NCBI RefSeq assembly: GCF_036785885.1
Contig: NC_092320.1
Span: 17,795,557 to 17,859,556, forward strand
Length of the DNA: 64,000 bases
Origin: Coffea arabica
Taxonomy: Eukaryota > Streptophyta > Magnoliopsida > Gentianales > Rubiaceae
Direction: 5' to 3'
Shown here in pieces: positions 41,439 through 54,576 of the stretch. Below the pieces are notes generated by a model, which was not told the DNA's origin, did no database searches, and saw only the letters and a program-made list of their open reading frames with translations. A program made the position numbers and the translations under genes. Within the stretch, counting starts at the first letter, position 1. Every line of letters begins with the position of its first letter.

Positions 41439-44400
41439 ATGGCAAGAACGCGAGCAGGAAGCACACTTCAGGAAGCAGAAAGAGAAGAACTCACCGAAAC
41501 AAGTGGTGATACAGAACACAGGGCACCACCCAATTCATCGAATAGGTAAGTGGCCAGTGTTTGTGTATGGTCGTGACAAGTTAGATTTGTTATCATTATA
41601 ATGCATTACAATGTTGATTATTCAGGGGCCGGATGGGAAGGAAAAGAAGCAATAAAATGAATGATCGTTTAGGTGGAGAGGAAGAAATGGTTACAGCGAG
41701 AATAAGCGAGATAACAGAACCAGTCCCACCATTGAATCCATGGATGAAATTCAGGTAAGATTATTGAATTTGAGGAAAAAATAATACTACTAAATAGCAC
41801 AAATAACTTTGGAGTTTTGAATGTGGACAGGAAAGAGTATCAACGCACGGTTTCGGCGAAGGGTGTTAAATTGATAGAGGTATACTGTCCTAGCAAAATA
41901 AACACTACAATCATTCTAAGGAAAAAATAGTGAAGCGAGCAATTATTCTGTGTTTAGTTTAACGTGTCTTTTGACTTTGTTTATTCAATGCAGTACAATG
42001 ACATTGTCCGGGCAGCATATAATAAGTTGAGTGAGGAAGAATTAAGGATGCGAAAGAAGGAGTATTTGAAAGAGAAAGAAGAGTACGAGAAAGAAATGAA
42101 ACGTCTAGGAGAGCCGATAGTGCGAAAAGCACGGGTTCACATCAAGGTTAATACACGTCATGATTCGTTAAATACTTAATGAAACTGTATATTTTTCTAA
42201 TGCATGCATCTAAAAAATGGTGTAGAATCAGAAGTACACTATCCGTTGCTAACCAAAGCAAATGTCAAGCTTAGTTTCACGAATCAATGAAACTAAGAAG
42301 CAGCAGATTAGAGACATAGGGTTTGGAGGGCTGTGAAACATACAGTGTCACCGGATTTCTAGTGGCATAGCTACCTGGCTTGTTGATAACTTTAATCCGA
42401 CATTGAGCAGTTTGAATGTACATGGAGATAGTGTGCTGCCTTTAATATCAAAGAATATTAGTTTAATCCTGGGGGTCCCAAACGAAGGTCCCGTTCCAGT
42501 TGAAGACACCGATACAACCAAGGTTGGGGGAACCGAACCAAGTCGCAGGACATACAAATGGAAAGAGCTGCCAAATGAGTTGGTAGCCATGAATGCAGGG
42601 AAAGTATTCATACTACTATTTGTGGCATTTTCTTGTAGATGTCTACTAGCTCCAAGCACTAGAGCCGAGCACAAAATAAAACTTTGGACCTGTACGCAAT
42701 TGGTTGATAGGGTAGCTACATTGAACTGGGCTGAGTATGTGAGGATCGTACTATGCAATAAAGTGCTAGAGGTGTAAAAGAAAAGTGAAAAGCAGCATCA
42801 ATATGTTGGCGGTTGTATCTTCGTTCTGCTGGTAAGATTAGGTAGTTGTAGTCATGATTGAAGTATGCTTTAATGGTTAGATAATACACCATAGAGTAAT
42901 CAGTTTTGCGTGTATGTAAGCTATTGTCTGTATTTTCACGTTCTGTCGAATTCAGTGTGATGGATTGATTAGATTATGCTCAAATGAGTGCGTTTACAAC
43001 GATGTTCAGGTGGAGTCAAGTTTATCTATAGTTGAATTAATTGCTCTATTGTATTGCAGATTCATTATCTTGATCGGGTGCAAATACTAAAGCATAAAGT
43101 GCCAAGGACTACTCCACGAGCAAAGGCATGGACAGATGCTCTGATCTCTGAAAGGATGCATTGGAGATTAAGAATCTTGGAACTTATGGAAAAGGAAAAC
43201 TGGTGACATATTATTTGTTATTTACCTCATTTCATATAAAAAGTATTGATGTATGTATTGCGTGGCTTTGCTATTGAAAAGGTTGGTTTAATTTGATGTT
43301 AAAGGTTGAACGAGATGATTCGAAAGAGAATGAATATGGTGCCCAGAGTACTGAACTATCCCCCGATTTGGTAGGGATGCTGATGAATAGCGAGCATGCC
43401 GATATCAGTGTAAGTGGGTCTGTTCCATAGTTAATGAAATTTATTGTTTGATTTGACGTAATTACTGCATATTATTGTCAACATTATGGGTCATTGATAG
43501 GCCTATTAGCTTCATTCTACATACAATTACATGTTAATATATAAAACCAATTCCAATAGTATATTGAACAAATAAGTTATCTTGAATTAAGTCAGATGAT
43601 TGTAAATACATAAATTTAGTGATCTTTTGAATAATCATGTTATAAATAAATAAAAATTCAATGTTCGTGGTGACCATTTTATTTATTACCATAGAATTTA
43701 AAGTTATAGAACCTATGCCAGCAGTACAAAAGTTAAATTAAGAACTTTCACTTAAATATACTATTGTGTATGCCTGTATTGTATTCCATTCTTGAGAGCA
43801 TGTGGGTCATTTATGAATTGATAATGTCGTCATGTAACTGCAGGCTAAGCTAAATGAGCTGTATAACATTGCTGTTAGTAGCCAACGAATGATATTAAAG
43901 ATTGCAGAAATGCTCGCTTCTCATCCAAGAGCAAAAGCTTCCATTTCTGGGCCTGAAGCACTAGACAAAGGAAAAAAACCTATACATGAGGACTATACAA
44001 TGCACAAGAGTCCTGATACCGAAGAAGAGCTAGAATTTCAATCTGCCGAAGAAAGGGGCAACGATGAGGATGATGATGCTAATGAATTTGATGCGGAAGG
44101 GTCTGAAGAAAACGAGCATAATGCAGCGCAGAGTGAAAAAAACGATACTAATACGAGGACAAATATTGAACCCATCCCAAACCCAGAGTTGAATGAAGAT
44201 ATAATGGGTATGGAGAATTCAATTCCTACCTCATTAGTTGTGCCCGATAACATCAGTCAGGGATTGCAACAAGGGGTTACTATGACAACAATTGAGCAAG
44301 GAAGCATTATACACCTTCAAGAGTAAGAGCAGGAGCAATATAGGTCAAATGTCATAGAACCTGCCGAAGAAGGTCAATCAACGGTGCAACCACCTTTGAA

Positions 44401-47360
44401 CGCCAGTGCATCGACGTCACATCTACATGAGCCAGATACACCACGTAGGTTGCGGTCATATGGTCGAAAACGGAAAGGTTGGTACAGTTATATTATTTAT
44501 AAGGTTCTAATTCAAGTAACATGATTGTAACAGCTATATACACACACGGTAACTCTATTTATACCCTCATGTTGCTATCTATATGGGTCTGAATTCTCGC
44601 TAGTCATCATCGAAAACTTGTAAGCATACTGTTATAACACACCAATGTCAGCTGCATATAAAACGGACCTAGCAAACTGAATTGAGTATAATAATTAAGT
44701 ATGACTTTATTCCAGCCACATTCAGATAAGCCTAATGTCATATTAAGTCAATTGGAAAGTTACAGTGTGTTTGACAAACTGTTAGTTACATCGTGTTTGA
44801 AGATTGTTATAAAATAGTTATTGGGAAATCACAGTATGTTTAAAGATTGTTACGAAAAAAATTATTTGGGAAGTTACAGATTAAAAATTAATACAAAACT
44901 TCATACATGAAAACTGTTAGTTACAAAGTGTTTGTAGGTTGTTAGAAAATAGTTATTTGAAAGTTACAGTGTGTTCAAAAACTGTTACAAAATAGTTATT
45001 TGGAAAGTTACAGTTTGAAAATTAATACAAAATTTCATATTTGAAAACTGTTAGTTACGAAGTGTTTGTAGGTTGTTACAAAATAGTTATTGGGAAGTTA
45101 TAGTGTGTTCGTTGACTGTTACAAAATAGGGAAGTTGCAGTTTAAAAATTAATACAAAACTCCATATTTGAAGTCTGTTGGTTACGAAGTGTTTGTAGGT
45201 TGTTACAAAATAGTTATTGAAAAGTTACAGTATGTTCGAAAACTGTTACAAAACAGTTATTTGGGAAGGTATAATTTGAAAATTAATACAAGACTCCATA
45301 TTTGAAGACTGTTTGTTACGAAGTGTTTGTAAGTTGTTACAAAATAGTTATTGAGAAGTTGAATGTTATTGAAAACTGTTACAAAATACTTCATTGGGAA
45401 GTTAGAGTGTGAAAATTAATACAAAATCGTATGTTAGATGATTGCATGTTACAGTGCATTTGTAGGTTGTTACAAAATAGTTATTGCGGTAAATGATGGT
45501 GTGTTTGAAAATAAAATAGTTATTGGGACAGTTACAGTGTGTTTGAAAATTAATTGATTGGTGTTTCTAGACTGTTAGTTACACTATGCTTGAAGATTGT
45601 TACAAAATATTTTACAATTTGTTACATAATAACAAATAAATTGCATATGAAATGCATGTTCTTTACTTTTCAGGAGGCCCTAACATTGAGATAAATCACA
45701 AGTCTACACGTGCAATAAAGAAGAGCACCATTCTGCGGCCGGCGGAGTACATTCTACCAGCACCTGTGATAGTAAGGTTGTACGTTAAAAATGTGGCTGC
45801 ATATGCATTGGACCCCGACAAAAATCCCAAATAAGATTCTTAATAAAACTATTAATTCGACATTGTGAGCCATTCATTTCGATAAGTACGCATGTGGTTC
45901 ATTGTAAGATGGCCCAAGAAAACAGTATAAAAATGGATAAGAATTGATTTCATTATTACATGTTCGTTTTTTGGAGTACGAGTATTAATTATTAGTAAAT
46001 TGTTCAATTGTGGCCCGGATTTGATAGGAACATACTTATTCAAATATTTCAATTCTCGTTGACACGACTTGACTTGAAGTCACTCAAAAATGGCATGCAT
46101 ATGTTGAATCGGGTCAGTAGTTTATTACGTTTATTCAAAAAGTTTGATTATCAATTTATTGATTGGATTAGTGATACGTAAACGCAATTATAACAGTCAA
46201 TTACATGTTTTGGAAACCATTAGAAATTGATTAGGTGATTGATATGTTTACCCGTCTTATGAATTGGGGTGGAAAAACTGCCAAAAGTAAAAAGCTTGAA
46301 CGCGACATCGTTGAACCTCTAGCAGTTGTGAGTTTGAAATTTGGACTACATCTTATTATATGCTAAATTTTTTCAGCATCATATCTAAATTGGTATTACA
46401 AACCAACACACTATTACTGACGTCTTCTACACTACTCCCACTCATCCATGTTATTGGTTGCAGAAAGAAATTTTAAATGAGAAAATTTGACAAGCTACCT
46501 GATGCTAGCTTATCTGCTAAGCTGAAAAAGTTATTCAAAGTTTGCAATAACAATACGGGGGTTGATCCCGCGAATTGTGATTGGGTATGCAATTACCACC
46601 TTTAATCCAAGGCTTTTTATTAGATGTTGAATATCCAAAATTGTAGACTCAGGTTACATATAATTCAAATGTGTTACCTTTTTTATACCTTATTCGTTTC
46701 AGATACTTGTGTCTGTATGCACAGAGGGGTATTGATTTGTCTACAGTTTTGATGTCTCACAGTGAGAAGTGCACCTACTAGACCCTAATAGCAATCAAGC
46801 AAAGAGCAAAGACATAAGTGTACTGAATCGACTAGTATGTTGGACTGTCACGTAAACGCATTATAAGAGAAGAGGATGACACATTAGTGCTTCTAATCTG
46901 TTTTACATAATCTTTAGTGCGCTACAGAAACGTGCTCTAGGGTTAGTCGTGGCGACAAAGTTTGACAAGGAAATTAACTTCTTCAGTTTCGCATATTTGG
47001 TTGCCGATGCCCCTCATCACTGACCAAATATAATGTAAATAGTTTGATTTCTCACATCATTATTGTTAGAGTTGCAAATATTTTATTTCAACACATATAC
47101 TCCAACTGACTAATGAGAAGACAATATGAACAGATGTGACAGTGGTGTCTTCATCATAACATTCATAGAGCATTGGAGTGGAAGGTTGGCTGTTCGGCTT
47201 ACAAAGGTATTACAATTGCCCTCCTTTTTTTCCTAGTTTATAACTGAAATTGTGGTTTATAGTTGTTGCCTTTGCTTTCGAAATTACTTATTATTTTTAA
47301 ATTGGAAAGGAAAATGTTGGCAAGTATCGAGTGCTATACACAGCTTGATTGTGTACCTCA
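41439..47360 (+). pseudogene. Ulp1-like C48 cysteine protease gene, disrupted
   Basis: A multi-exon frame set with clean splice borders: 41439-41545, 41626-41754, 41831-41879, 41994-42146, about 42258-42831, 43060-43202, 43305-43409, 43844-44477 and 45674-45834, with later pieces at about 46478-46585 and 47134-47210. A 5' UTR exon probably ends at 39948. The middle (IRDIGFGGL, then WLVDNFNP, LILGVPNEGP and YVGGC) matches the plant family that precedes Ulp1 domains in transposon-linked genes. The last piece reads CDSGVFIITFIEHWSG, which holds the catalytic Cys of the Ulp1/SUMO-protease fold (TGT at 47135-47137). In-frame stops at 42334 (TGA), 42775 (TAA) and 44324 (TAA) lie inside otherwise conserved frames, so it is probably dead. 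The start and first four exons are intact. Coiled, charged and acidic linkers (DEDDDANEFD type) fill 43950-44300. Confidence 0.68.
44730..45620. repeat. Degenerate ~120-bp tandem repeat inside the Ulp1-like gene
   Basis: Phrases GTTACAAAATAGTTATT, GGGAAGTTACAG, AAAATTAATACAAAA and CGAAGTGTTTGTAGGTTGTT return in the same order about six times with many changes and small gaps. The array lies in the intron between 44478 and 45673. No coding meaning is seen. Confidence 0.75.
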
Positions 47361-47639
47361 GCAAAGAACTCTAAGTTTCCGGACAGCTTTGCAAACCTGC
47401 AAGTACCAAAACGGGCGCAGTTGAATGTTGGTAATGCATGAATTTCATGAAGTCAAATATGACTGTAGTTGGACAAAATTGGATCTTCTCCCATTTATAC
47501 ATTGTTATGTGTGTAATGTAGCTTTTAGATTGATGTAGACAATGTTTTGGGGTACATTGAGAAGGACTATATTAACCCTATAGTAGATTATTGAAACTTT
47601 TAAATTAACAGTCATCATATGTACATAAGTTACAACAGA

Positions 47640-47950
47640 GCTTATATGAATTTGGATGACGAACACATTGCAGTATAGGGTCCATACATGTCTCTCCATA
47701 AATTGGGGACCGAAGAATAGCTTTCGTAGTTTGGACCAAAGAATAGCTCAAATAGTTCAATATTTGGTACAAAGCGCACATATAAAGTTACAACAGAGAA
47801 CACAAAAAAGTATGGGGTCCATACAACAAAACACATATGAATTTGGACCCAGTATGGATACAAGTCACGTTTGGACCCAAGAATAACTTTCGTAGTTCAC
47901 AATTTATTACACAGAGCACATATAAAGTTAGTGCACGTGCATTGTTAGAT
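47640..47950. repeat. Degenerate direct repeat between the two pseudogenes
   Basis: GAATAGCTTTCGTAG / GAATAACTTTCGTAG, ACATATAAAGTTA, TGGGGTCCATAC / AGGGTCCATAC and ATATGAATTTGGA appear twice in the same order roughly 150-180 bp apart. This looks like an old tandem duplication. The rest of 47211-48181 holds no recognisable gene. Confidence 0.6.
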
Positions 47951-48181
47951 TAAATTATCATGTACATAGCTCGTAATAGTCACTAAAAGGCGCATACAGG
48001 TGTAGATGGAATTTTACGTTGACATTTTCAATAAAATATGACAAATTCATATTTTTGGACATTAAGATGCATCCTTTAAGTCGAAACTTTTGACAAAATC
48101 AGTATCCTTGCAAATCGGTACTACCTTTTGGACCGAAAACACCATTTATTGTCATTAATAACCCTAAACGAAATGTATTTT

Positions 48182-49655
48182 TTAAAAAATAAAGCGTAAG
48201 TACGTGGAAACTACTTGTAATGCAACAAATACAATTGGTGAATACGTCTCTGCAGCATGCATAAGCACAGGTGTTTGCCTCAACCCAACCATGGGGAGCT
48301 TTTGCCTTATTTCATATTCTGCAATGAGTTCATTATGTCTCTTATCATCAACCACCCGATTGAAATATCTAAAGAACTGCACAAGGTCGTGATCCAGTTT
48401 CAAATGATTTTTAATTGTTGCATTTAGGTTTTCGCTAAGTTGGGTGCTTCACATTCCCGCGGTCCATTTTTCTTCCATCATACACCTTGCCCACTTATCA
48501 CGAATTCGATACAGCCCGGAAAGCCATTTATTATTTTCAAGATTGTGTTTTTTCACCATCACCTCCCATACCCTATTGAATTGTTCCACTTCTTGAATCT
48601 CATACATGCAGGCACCAAACATGTATGGAAGGTCACTACTTTTATTTTAGTGATTGCCAAGATATTTCATAAAATTACGTCTTATGTGAAACGTACATAG
48701 ACCGTAAAACGTTTAGGGCATGACAAGTGAAAGAGCGGCTGTCATGGTGTGATCTTGGTCGGTTAGTATGGTACTTGGACGCTTTTCGCATATTGTTTCT
48801 AAAAATGTACCAAACATCCATTTGAAAGAATCTATCGTCTCATCATACATAAATGCAGTACCGAATATCACAATTTGCCTATATTGGTTAAAACTCACAA
48901 ATACTCCAAGTGGCCGATATTCTTTATTTGTTTTGTAGTTTGTGTCGAATTTGACTACGTCTCCAAAAAAGTTGTAGTCAATTAACATTCCTACATCAGT
49001 CCAAAAGATATTTGTTATCTGTTCTTCATAGTCCAGCTGTACGGCATGAAAAAAAGGATGGATTCTCGAGTGTTTGCTCTTGAAAATAATTCAGCATGCT
49101 ACCTGTTTCTTCATATTTTAAACTCCTTTCCCGTCTCGTTCGAAGATATCGTTTAAGATCATCCCGAATATATCTCACATTACCCATTCCACCTGCCTCC
49201 TTTCCCATAAGTTCATGGATCTGTTTCAATGAAAACCCAGCATTCTCTCTTATTTCAGTTTGGAATCCTTGAGCTACACTCACTTTTCTTTGTGATGGTA
49301 TCATGTGCGCACATTGAGCAATGTGCAACTAATGGTTATGCTCTAAGACAAGGTCATGCACACGGTACTTTATTGTCCCTTTAAACAACATGATAATCAT
49401 TTTAGCTCCACACCCTGTTTTCGTCGGCGCTCGTGTCCTCTTTGGCATCATATCACATTCATACTTGCGCTTCACACCTTCCTTGCAACAACTATATCTC
49501 TTAGACGTGGTCACGCCATCTTTGTCTTTATTCAGATAGTTTTTACGTACACTAAAACCCATTTTAAAGGCATACTTGTTATAAAACTTGTACGCATCCT
49601 CTTCACTGTTGAACTCCATTCCTAACTCAGGGGTCCAATCTTCTGCCAATTTGCT
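48182..49655 (-). pseudogene. FAR1-related (FRS) / MULE transposase-derived gene, disrupted
   Basis: Read from 49655 downwards. A FAR1 DNA-binding domain comes first (GMEFNSEEDAYKFYNKYAF at about 49620, then the zinc-ligand region CCKEGVKRKYECD to HNH). A linker with IHELMGKEAGG follows, then the MULE transposase core (FFGDVVKFDTNY, TFLETICEKRPSTILTDQD, then YGLCTFHIRRN). Breaks: TAG at 49326-49328 in frame, a one-base shift in the A run at 49049-49055, TAA at 48713-48715, and further stops at about 48647 and 48453. FAR1/FHY3-type proteins are light-signalling transcription factors derived from Mutator-like transposases; MULEs encode close relatives. The N-terminal end is cut at 49656 by an LTR. 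No SWIM zinc finger is found after 48182. It is non-functional. Confidence 0.82.
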
Positions 49656-51102
49656 TGACAGGGTGTCGAGCCTGTGCAATAATAATTACCTACGCAAGAA
49701 AAATACAAATTTTGTATATAGCGGTGAGCAGGGTCGAATCCATAGGGATTGGGAATAATTCGTCCCTTCTACAGTTCAGTACATGAGGGATTTTTGGAAA
49801 ATATAAAATTACTAATTAACTAACTAATAGAAATAAACAAAAATTAATCAATAACCAATATGACTCTAACCAAAGGTGCAACTTTTCAGACACGGTCCAT
49901 TCAACTGATCATCGATGCAAAGATAATTTAATTACTCATTAATAGATTGGTTATAGTTGTCATATACGTGATGAACAACCAGCCTTTCCTTAATTTCTCA
50001 ATAGTTAAGATATGACCGTTAATTATTTCTCTAACTAAGAAATAACCCTAGGTACGACCGTAGGATTTAATTACTTGATTGCATTAATAATTAGAAAAAC
50101 CCAACCCTAACCATCAAACACGTTACGAGAATTTATTTAAATTAGATCATACGTTTCCCTAACATGAAATCAATCACGCCAGTCGCCACTGGTATTAATC
50201 AATTGAACAATTACGGATTCAATTAATTAATTTGGTATTAGTTCATTAGGTTAATTCGAATATCGGGCCCTTGACATTCAAATAACATAACAAGCATACA
50301 CAATTAAATCAGGAAACGTACAAATACCAATGAATAAAAGAAATAAATAAAATTAATTCGATCTCACAGATATTTGGAACCGCGCCTTCAAGTTGGCCTT
50401 CAACTAGATGAAGGGCTTACCCACGCCGCATAATTAAATATCCGCGCAAATTAATTGACTGTAAAGGCATCAAGTTTTTCACTAGAAAGTAAGGAATAAG
50501 GGATATTTTTCCCGTTGGGGAATATTGTCGAACAGTTGGCATGTGCCTGACAAAGGGAAAAGAAAAGAAAAAATAAAACTGAACTAAAACTATTCTAAAA
50601 CTAGTGATAAGAGCTCCTGCACGTTCGTTCCCTTTTTAAAGCCAAAAGAAAGATGCCTAATACTATCTCCAGTGGTCCCCACGAATTAGCAACAAGTAAC
50701 TGCCAAAACTTCCTACGTTTCTTTCCTCCCAAAGCTAAAAATGACTCAATGCTTTCCCGTGGTCCCCGCCGCAGATTCAAAATCAAAGTACAAAAGGCAA
50801 GGCCTCTTGGTGTTTCCTCTTTCTCTCGTCTTTCATTGTTCTTAGGACTCTTAGTACTCAAGACACTCCCAATCAGCCAAAAGAAATACAATCCGTCCGT
50901 ATCACCATGTGGGCCAAGTTTGTGGCTTGTTTGAAGTCTCCATTATTTCTAGAAAGTCCCTCATTTTTTTTTAGTTTCCTCTTCCACTCCTTGAAATTGA
51001 GTCCAATACCAAATTATAAATAAATATTAATAATTAAAACAATATTTGGCAAGGATAAAAGGGAAATTAACAATAAAATGCCCAACAATTAACACCCTAT
51101 CA
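49656..51102 (-). repeat. 3' LTR of the - strand retroelement
   Basis: 1447 bp, bounded by TGACAGGGTGT at 49656 and ACACCCTATCA ending at 51102, i.e. 11-bp inverted ends with TG..CA. A TATA-like TTTAAAAAGG on the - strand lies at 50631-50640, consistent with transcription in the - direction. Confidence 0.75.
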
Positions 51103-51115
51103 ATTCCCTCCACAC
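51103..51115 (-). other. Polypurine tract of the - strand retroelement
   Basis: On the - strand GTGTGGAGGGAAT abuts the LTR start TGATAGGG. This is the position and composition expected of the plus-strand primer. A similar GTGTGGGGGGAAT at 52106-52118 is not followed by a TG terminus. Confidence 0.65.
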
Positions 51116-53166
51116 ATGAATCATGCTTGCCCTCAAAGCATGAGAACAACATTTGAATACCAAAATTTTGATAATGGCTATCGCTCCAACTACCGTATTG
51201 CCAAGATATCCAGAAAAACATATATCAAGCATCACAGGTTAAGATCAAAGAAAAATCACCTCGGTTAGCCTCTTAACCACCAACTCCTCTAATTTAAAGT
51301 AAACTAATCTAAGAAAAATGAATGATTGCTCACATTTATCAGCAAATGGTCCAACTATTAACCAAAATCTCGACATTAAGATCACAAACCGGCAAGCTGA
51401 CTTATTCACATACTAACACAATCTTTACTTTACTTCTTTTTCTTTTTTTCTTTTTGTTTTTATTTTTATTTTTTTTTCTGAGTAACAAAAAACTTAGTCT
51501 ATAGCCCTTAGAATCTTTTAACGCGAACTCTAAGATTTGACAGATGGAGGAGCCCGGTTACTCAGCTCCAATCGCTACGGACCACGCACTCATAGTAACT
51601 ACTACCTTTTGACGCGAGAATCGACACTTTAGGTGAAAATCCCCGGTTACTCAATAGTAACCACTAGTGGAGTACAGTCAACTCTTATTTACAACCATAT
51701 AGCACGATATCTAAAAATAACACAAGAATAACAGCAGTCAGCCTCAAATTTCCAAACATGGAGAACTAAAATTAATAACTGGACCAATTCATATGAAAAA
51801 TGCCAACAATCATTCCCTATGCCTAGAAAAGTTAACCAAAAATTGAAAAAATTAAGTAATTATTGATATTCACCAAAGAGATGTTCCTGAACTCAATCAC
51901 ATCAACTTGATACCTTTTTATTACTAAAACTTGGCAATAGCATAATTAGAGACAATAATCCAAAATCAAAACTTGGTATTCATACAAAACTGATCACTAG
52001 AAAGAAAAAGAAAAGAAAATAAATGAAAGATAGACAAAAACAAACTAAAAATAAAGGAAAAGCCTCTAGAAACTAAAAGCAAAAAAATACTAGCACCCCA
52101 ACTGATTCCCCCCACACCTAAATCATACATTGCCTTCAATGTGATAATTTAACAACAAAAGTAAGCAAAAGAGCAACGGTACTTCCCTGAAGTCGTCAAA
52201 ATAGGAGTGGAACAGGCGGGAACTGAGGAACAAGACACTCATGGTGTATAAAAGCTGCCAAATGTTGCGCCATGTTGTGCAAGTTGATGTCAATGCGGGT
52301 CACTCGAGTCTCCAATCTCTCAACTGTGTTCCGGAGTTGGAGCCAGTCATCTGCCGTTGGGGTGGGAGAGACTGTGAGTGTCTAGGTGTCCTAGACCTAG
52401 AAGCAGATCAAGGCCTCACCATGGTCTCTAGATGTCACTCTAATCACAAGGGGCTACAAATGCCAACAAATAATGGAAACAGAAAATTCAAAGCAATAAC
52501 AATTTTTAAAACCAACCCAATGAACAAGAGGCACAATTCAATCACCCACAGGTTATACAAATACCTCAACACTAATGACAATTGCACTCAATGAGCATCT
52601 ATGGTCCAAATGTAGTCACATGCAGAATCAATAGACCCCAAAAATGCAGCAAGTGGTCCAAACAAGTCAATTAGAGGCAACCAACTCAATAAGCAAATTT
52701 AAGCGTTACAGTCACCTCCCAATTTAACAAACAAATTACCCACAATTAGCCACAAATTACAGCAAATGAGACACAATTGGACCCAAAGTCGTAACAACTG
52801 TCTCCAATTGGACAGAAATGACCCAATCACGAATGCCCAGTAGTCACAATTCGATCAATTAGGCAACCAATAACACAACTATAACAAATGTTAAACAACT
52901 ACCATCGCCTGTACCACTGGTAAATGCACAGGGAAAGAGTAAATTAAATAGCTAACTCAAATTCGATCCACACAAATGAAAATAGAGGGCTCAAGTAGGT
53001 AAAACCCAATCAATACTCAACAATGTAATCATTATCAGAAAATACGCCCAAATGGAGCAGCAAAGAAACGTAATTCCACCCTAAAATTAAACCCAGAAAA
53101 CGCCCAATTCAGCTCCTGCTCTATCCATCAAAACAATACTAAAACAAGGGTAGAAAGCGAATACCT

Positions 53167-53190
53167 CCACCTGTCAATTTTGACAGGTGG
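53167..53190. repeat. Perfect 11-bp inverted repeat with 2-nt centre
   Basis: The arms CCACCTGTCAA and TTGACAGGTGG are exact complements separated by TT. The palindrome stands at the edge of the GC-rich block at 53190-53660. Confidence 0.9.
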
Positions 53191-53660
53191 TAACGTACTG
53201 ATGAAGGAGAAAGAGAGATGCGCGCAGAGTGAGCTCGTGGAGGGGGTGGAGCTGCTGGTGGTGTGCAGCTGTCGGTGTACGGCTGTGAGCTCATGATCAT
53301 GAGCGAGGGAGGTGCGCAGCTGCTTGTGGCGTTGATGGAGCGTAAGCTGCGTAAGAGGGAGAAAGATCTGGGGGCGGAGGCTTCAGACGGCGAGGCGCAC
53401 TGGAGTGGAGCTTGAGCTGAGGTGGCCGAGAGGGTGGCAAGCTGGTGGTGCTCGCGCGGTGGTGGCGGAGACGCGCGGAGTGAGCTCGCCGCTATGTGGG
53501 CTGTCGCACTCGGTGGTGCGCGGAGAGAGAGAGATGAGCGTGGGCAGCGGCCTGGGGATGACGAGCTGGTGGCGGGCGAGGGAGGAGCGGCGTGGCATGC
53601 TGGTGGGGGCGATTCGAGGTGGGTGGCGAAGGATGGAGGGCAGCCGAAAGAATAAATAAA
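53190..53660. other. GC-rich, purine-biased block inside the retroelement
   Basis: Composition changes sharply from AT-rich to G-rich. The - strand can be read as a long Ser/Pro/Ala-rich open frame, but its low complexity and lack of any family motif make coding doubtful. Likely a non-coding leader-like or captured segment. Flanked on the right by A/T homopolymer-rich DNA (53660-53930) and by a 23-bp direct repeat starting ACCGCGTGGGCACGCCAAG at 53942 and 53997. Confidence 0.45.
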
Positions 53661-54576
53661 AGAAAAGGGAAGCGGGGCAGCGGGGAAGAAAATAAAAAGA
53701 AAGGAGAGAAAGAAAAGAAAGAATGAAAGAAAAAAGAAAGAAAGAAAGAAAAAGAAAAAAAATAGTTTTTGGGTTTTTTTTTTCAATGGCTTTTCCGAAT
53801 TTTTTTCCCAATTTAAATTTTCAAAATTTAAATTTTTGAAGAAAAAGAAAAGAAAAAATGTTTTTTTTTTTAATTTTTGATTTTTTTTTTCAATGTGAAT
53901 TTTTTAAAAAAAATTTTGACTTCATTTTTTGGTCGTCAAATACCGCGTGGGCACGCCAAGATTGGTAAACGTCCACTGATCTCAGGAGACACAAACACCG
54001 CGTGGGCACGCCAAGATTGCACTTCCTGATCACAGTGAAGAAAAATATCAAGACCGATTACTACCCAAATGAGCAACAACAAGACGAAAGAATTAAACAA
54101 CGAAAAATAATAAAATCAATATTTGGGTTGCCTCCCAAAAAATGCCTTTCTTTTATGTTTTTGGCTAGACATTATCATATTTGTTCAGGGTGGATAAAAT
54201 CTTGTAACTCGTCTTAATGCTTCATCCTCTATATGGTCCTGATAACCCTCGTAAATAGAGTAATTCTTGAGCACACGAGTTACGGGCTTCTATGAACTAG
54301 TAGATGGCATCAAACCGGTCAACAATAATTTAGATTCTTCACTCATTCCTCCATTACGCGCATTTATTGGTTCAACATATTTTGTCATTACCGCTCTTAA
54401 CTTATTCCTGTCATGAAATTTAAAATTTTTTGGTATAATAAAATCAATTTCAATAACAGGAGTTGAAGAATAGAAGTCAGGAAAATATTGATTAAGGAAT
54501 AAGAAGATGTCACCGCATTTGGAAATTGTTCACTAGATTTATTCACTTGAACGAGTTGATGTTGGGGTCTCATTTC

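Noticed and set aside
42348..42758. 136-aa - strand frame
   Set aside because: Antisense to the Ulp1-like exon, whose + strand reading matches a known family.
52106..52118. Second polypurine tract (GTGTGGGGGGAAT on the - strand) as an LTR border
   Set aside because: Not followed by a TG terminus or by sequence like the LTR at 49656-51102.
53139..53811. - strand open frames of 142-215 aa rich in Ser, Pro and Ala
   Set aside because: Low complexity, overlapping in two frames, within retroelement DNA, and ending in homopolymer-encoded Phe runs.
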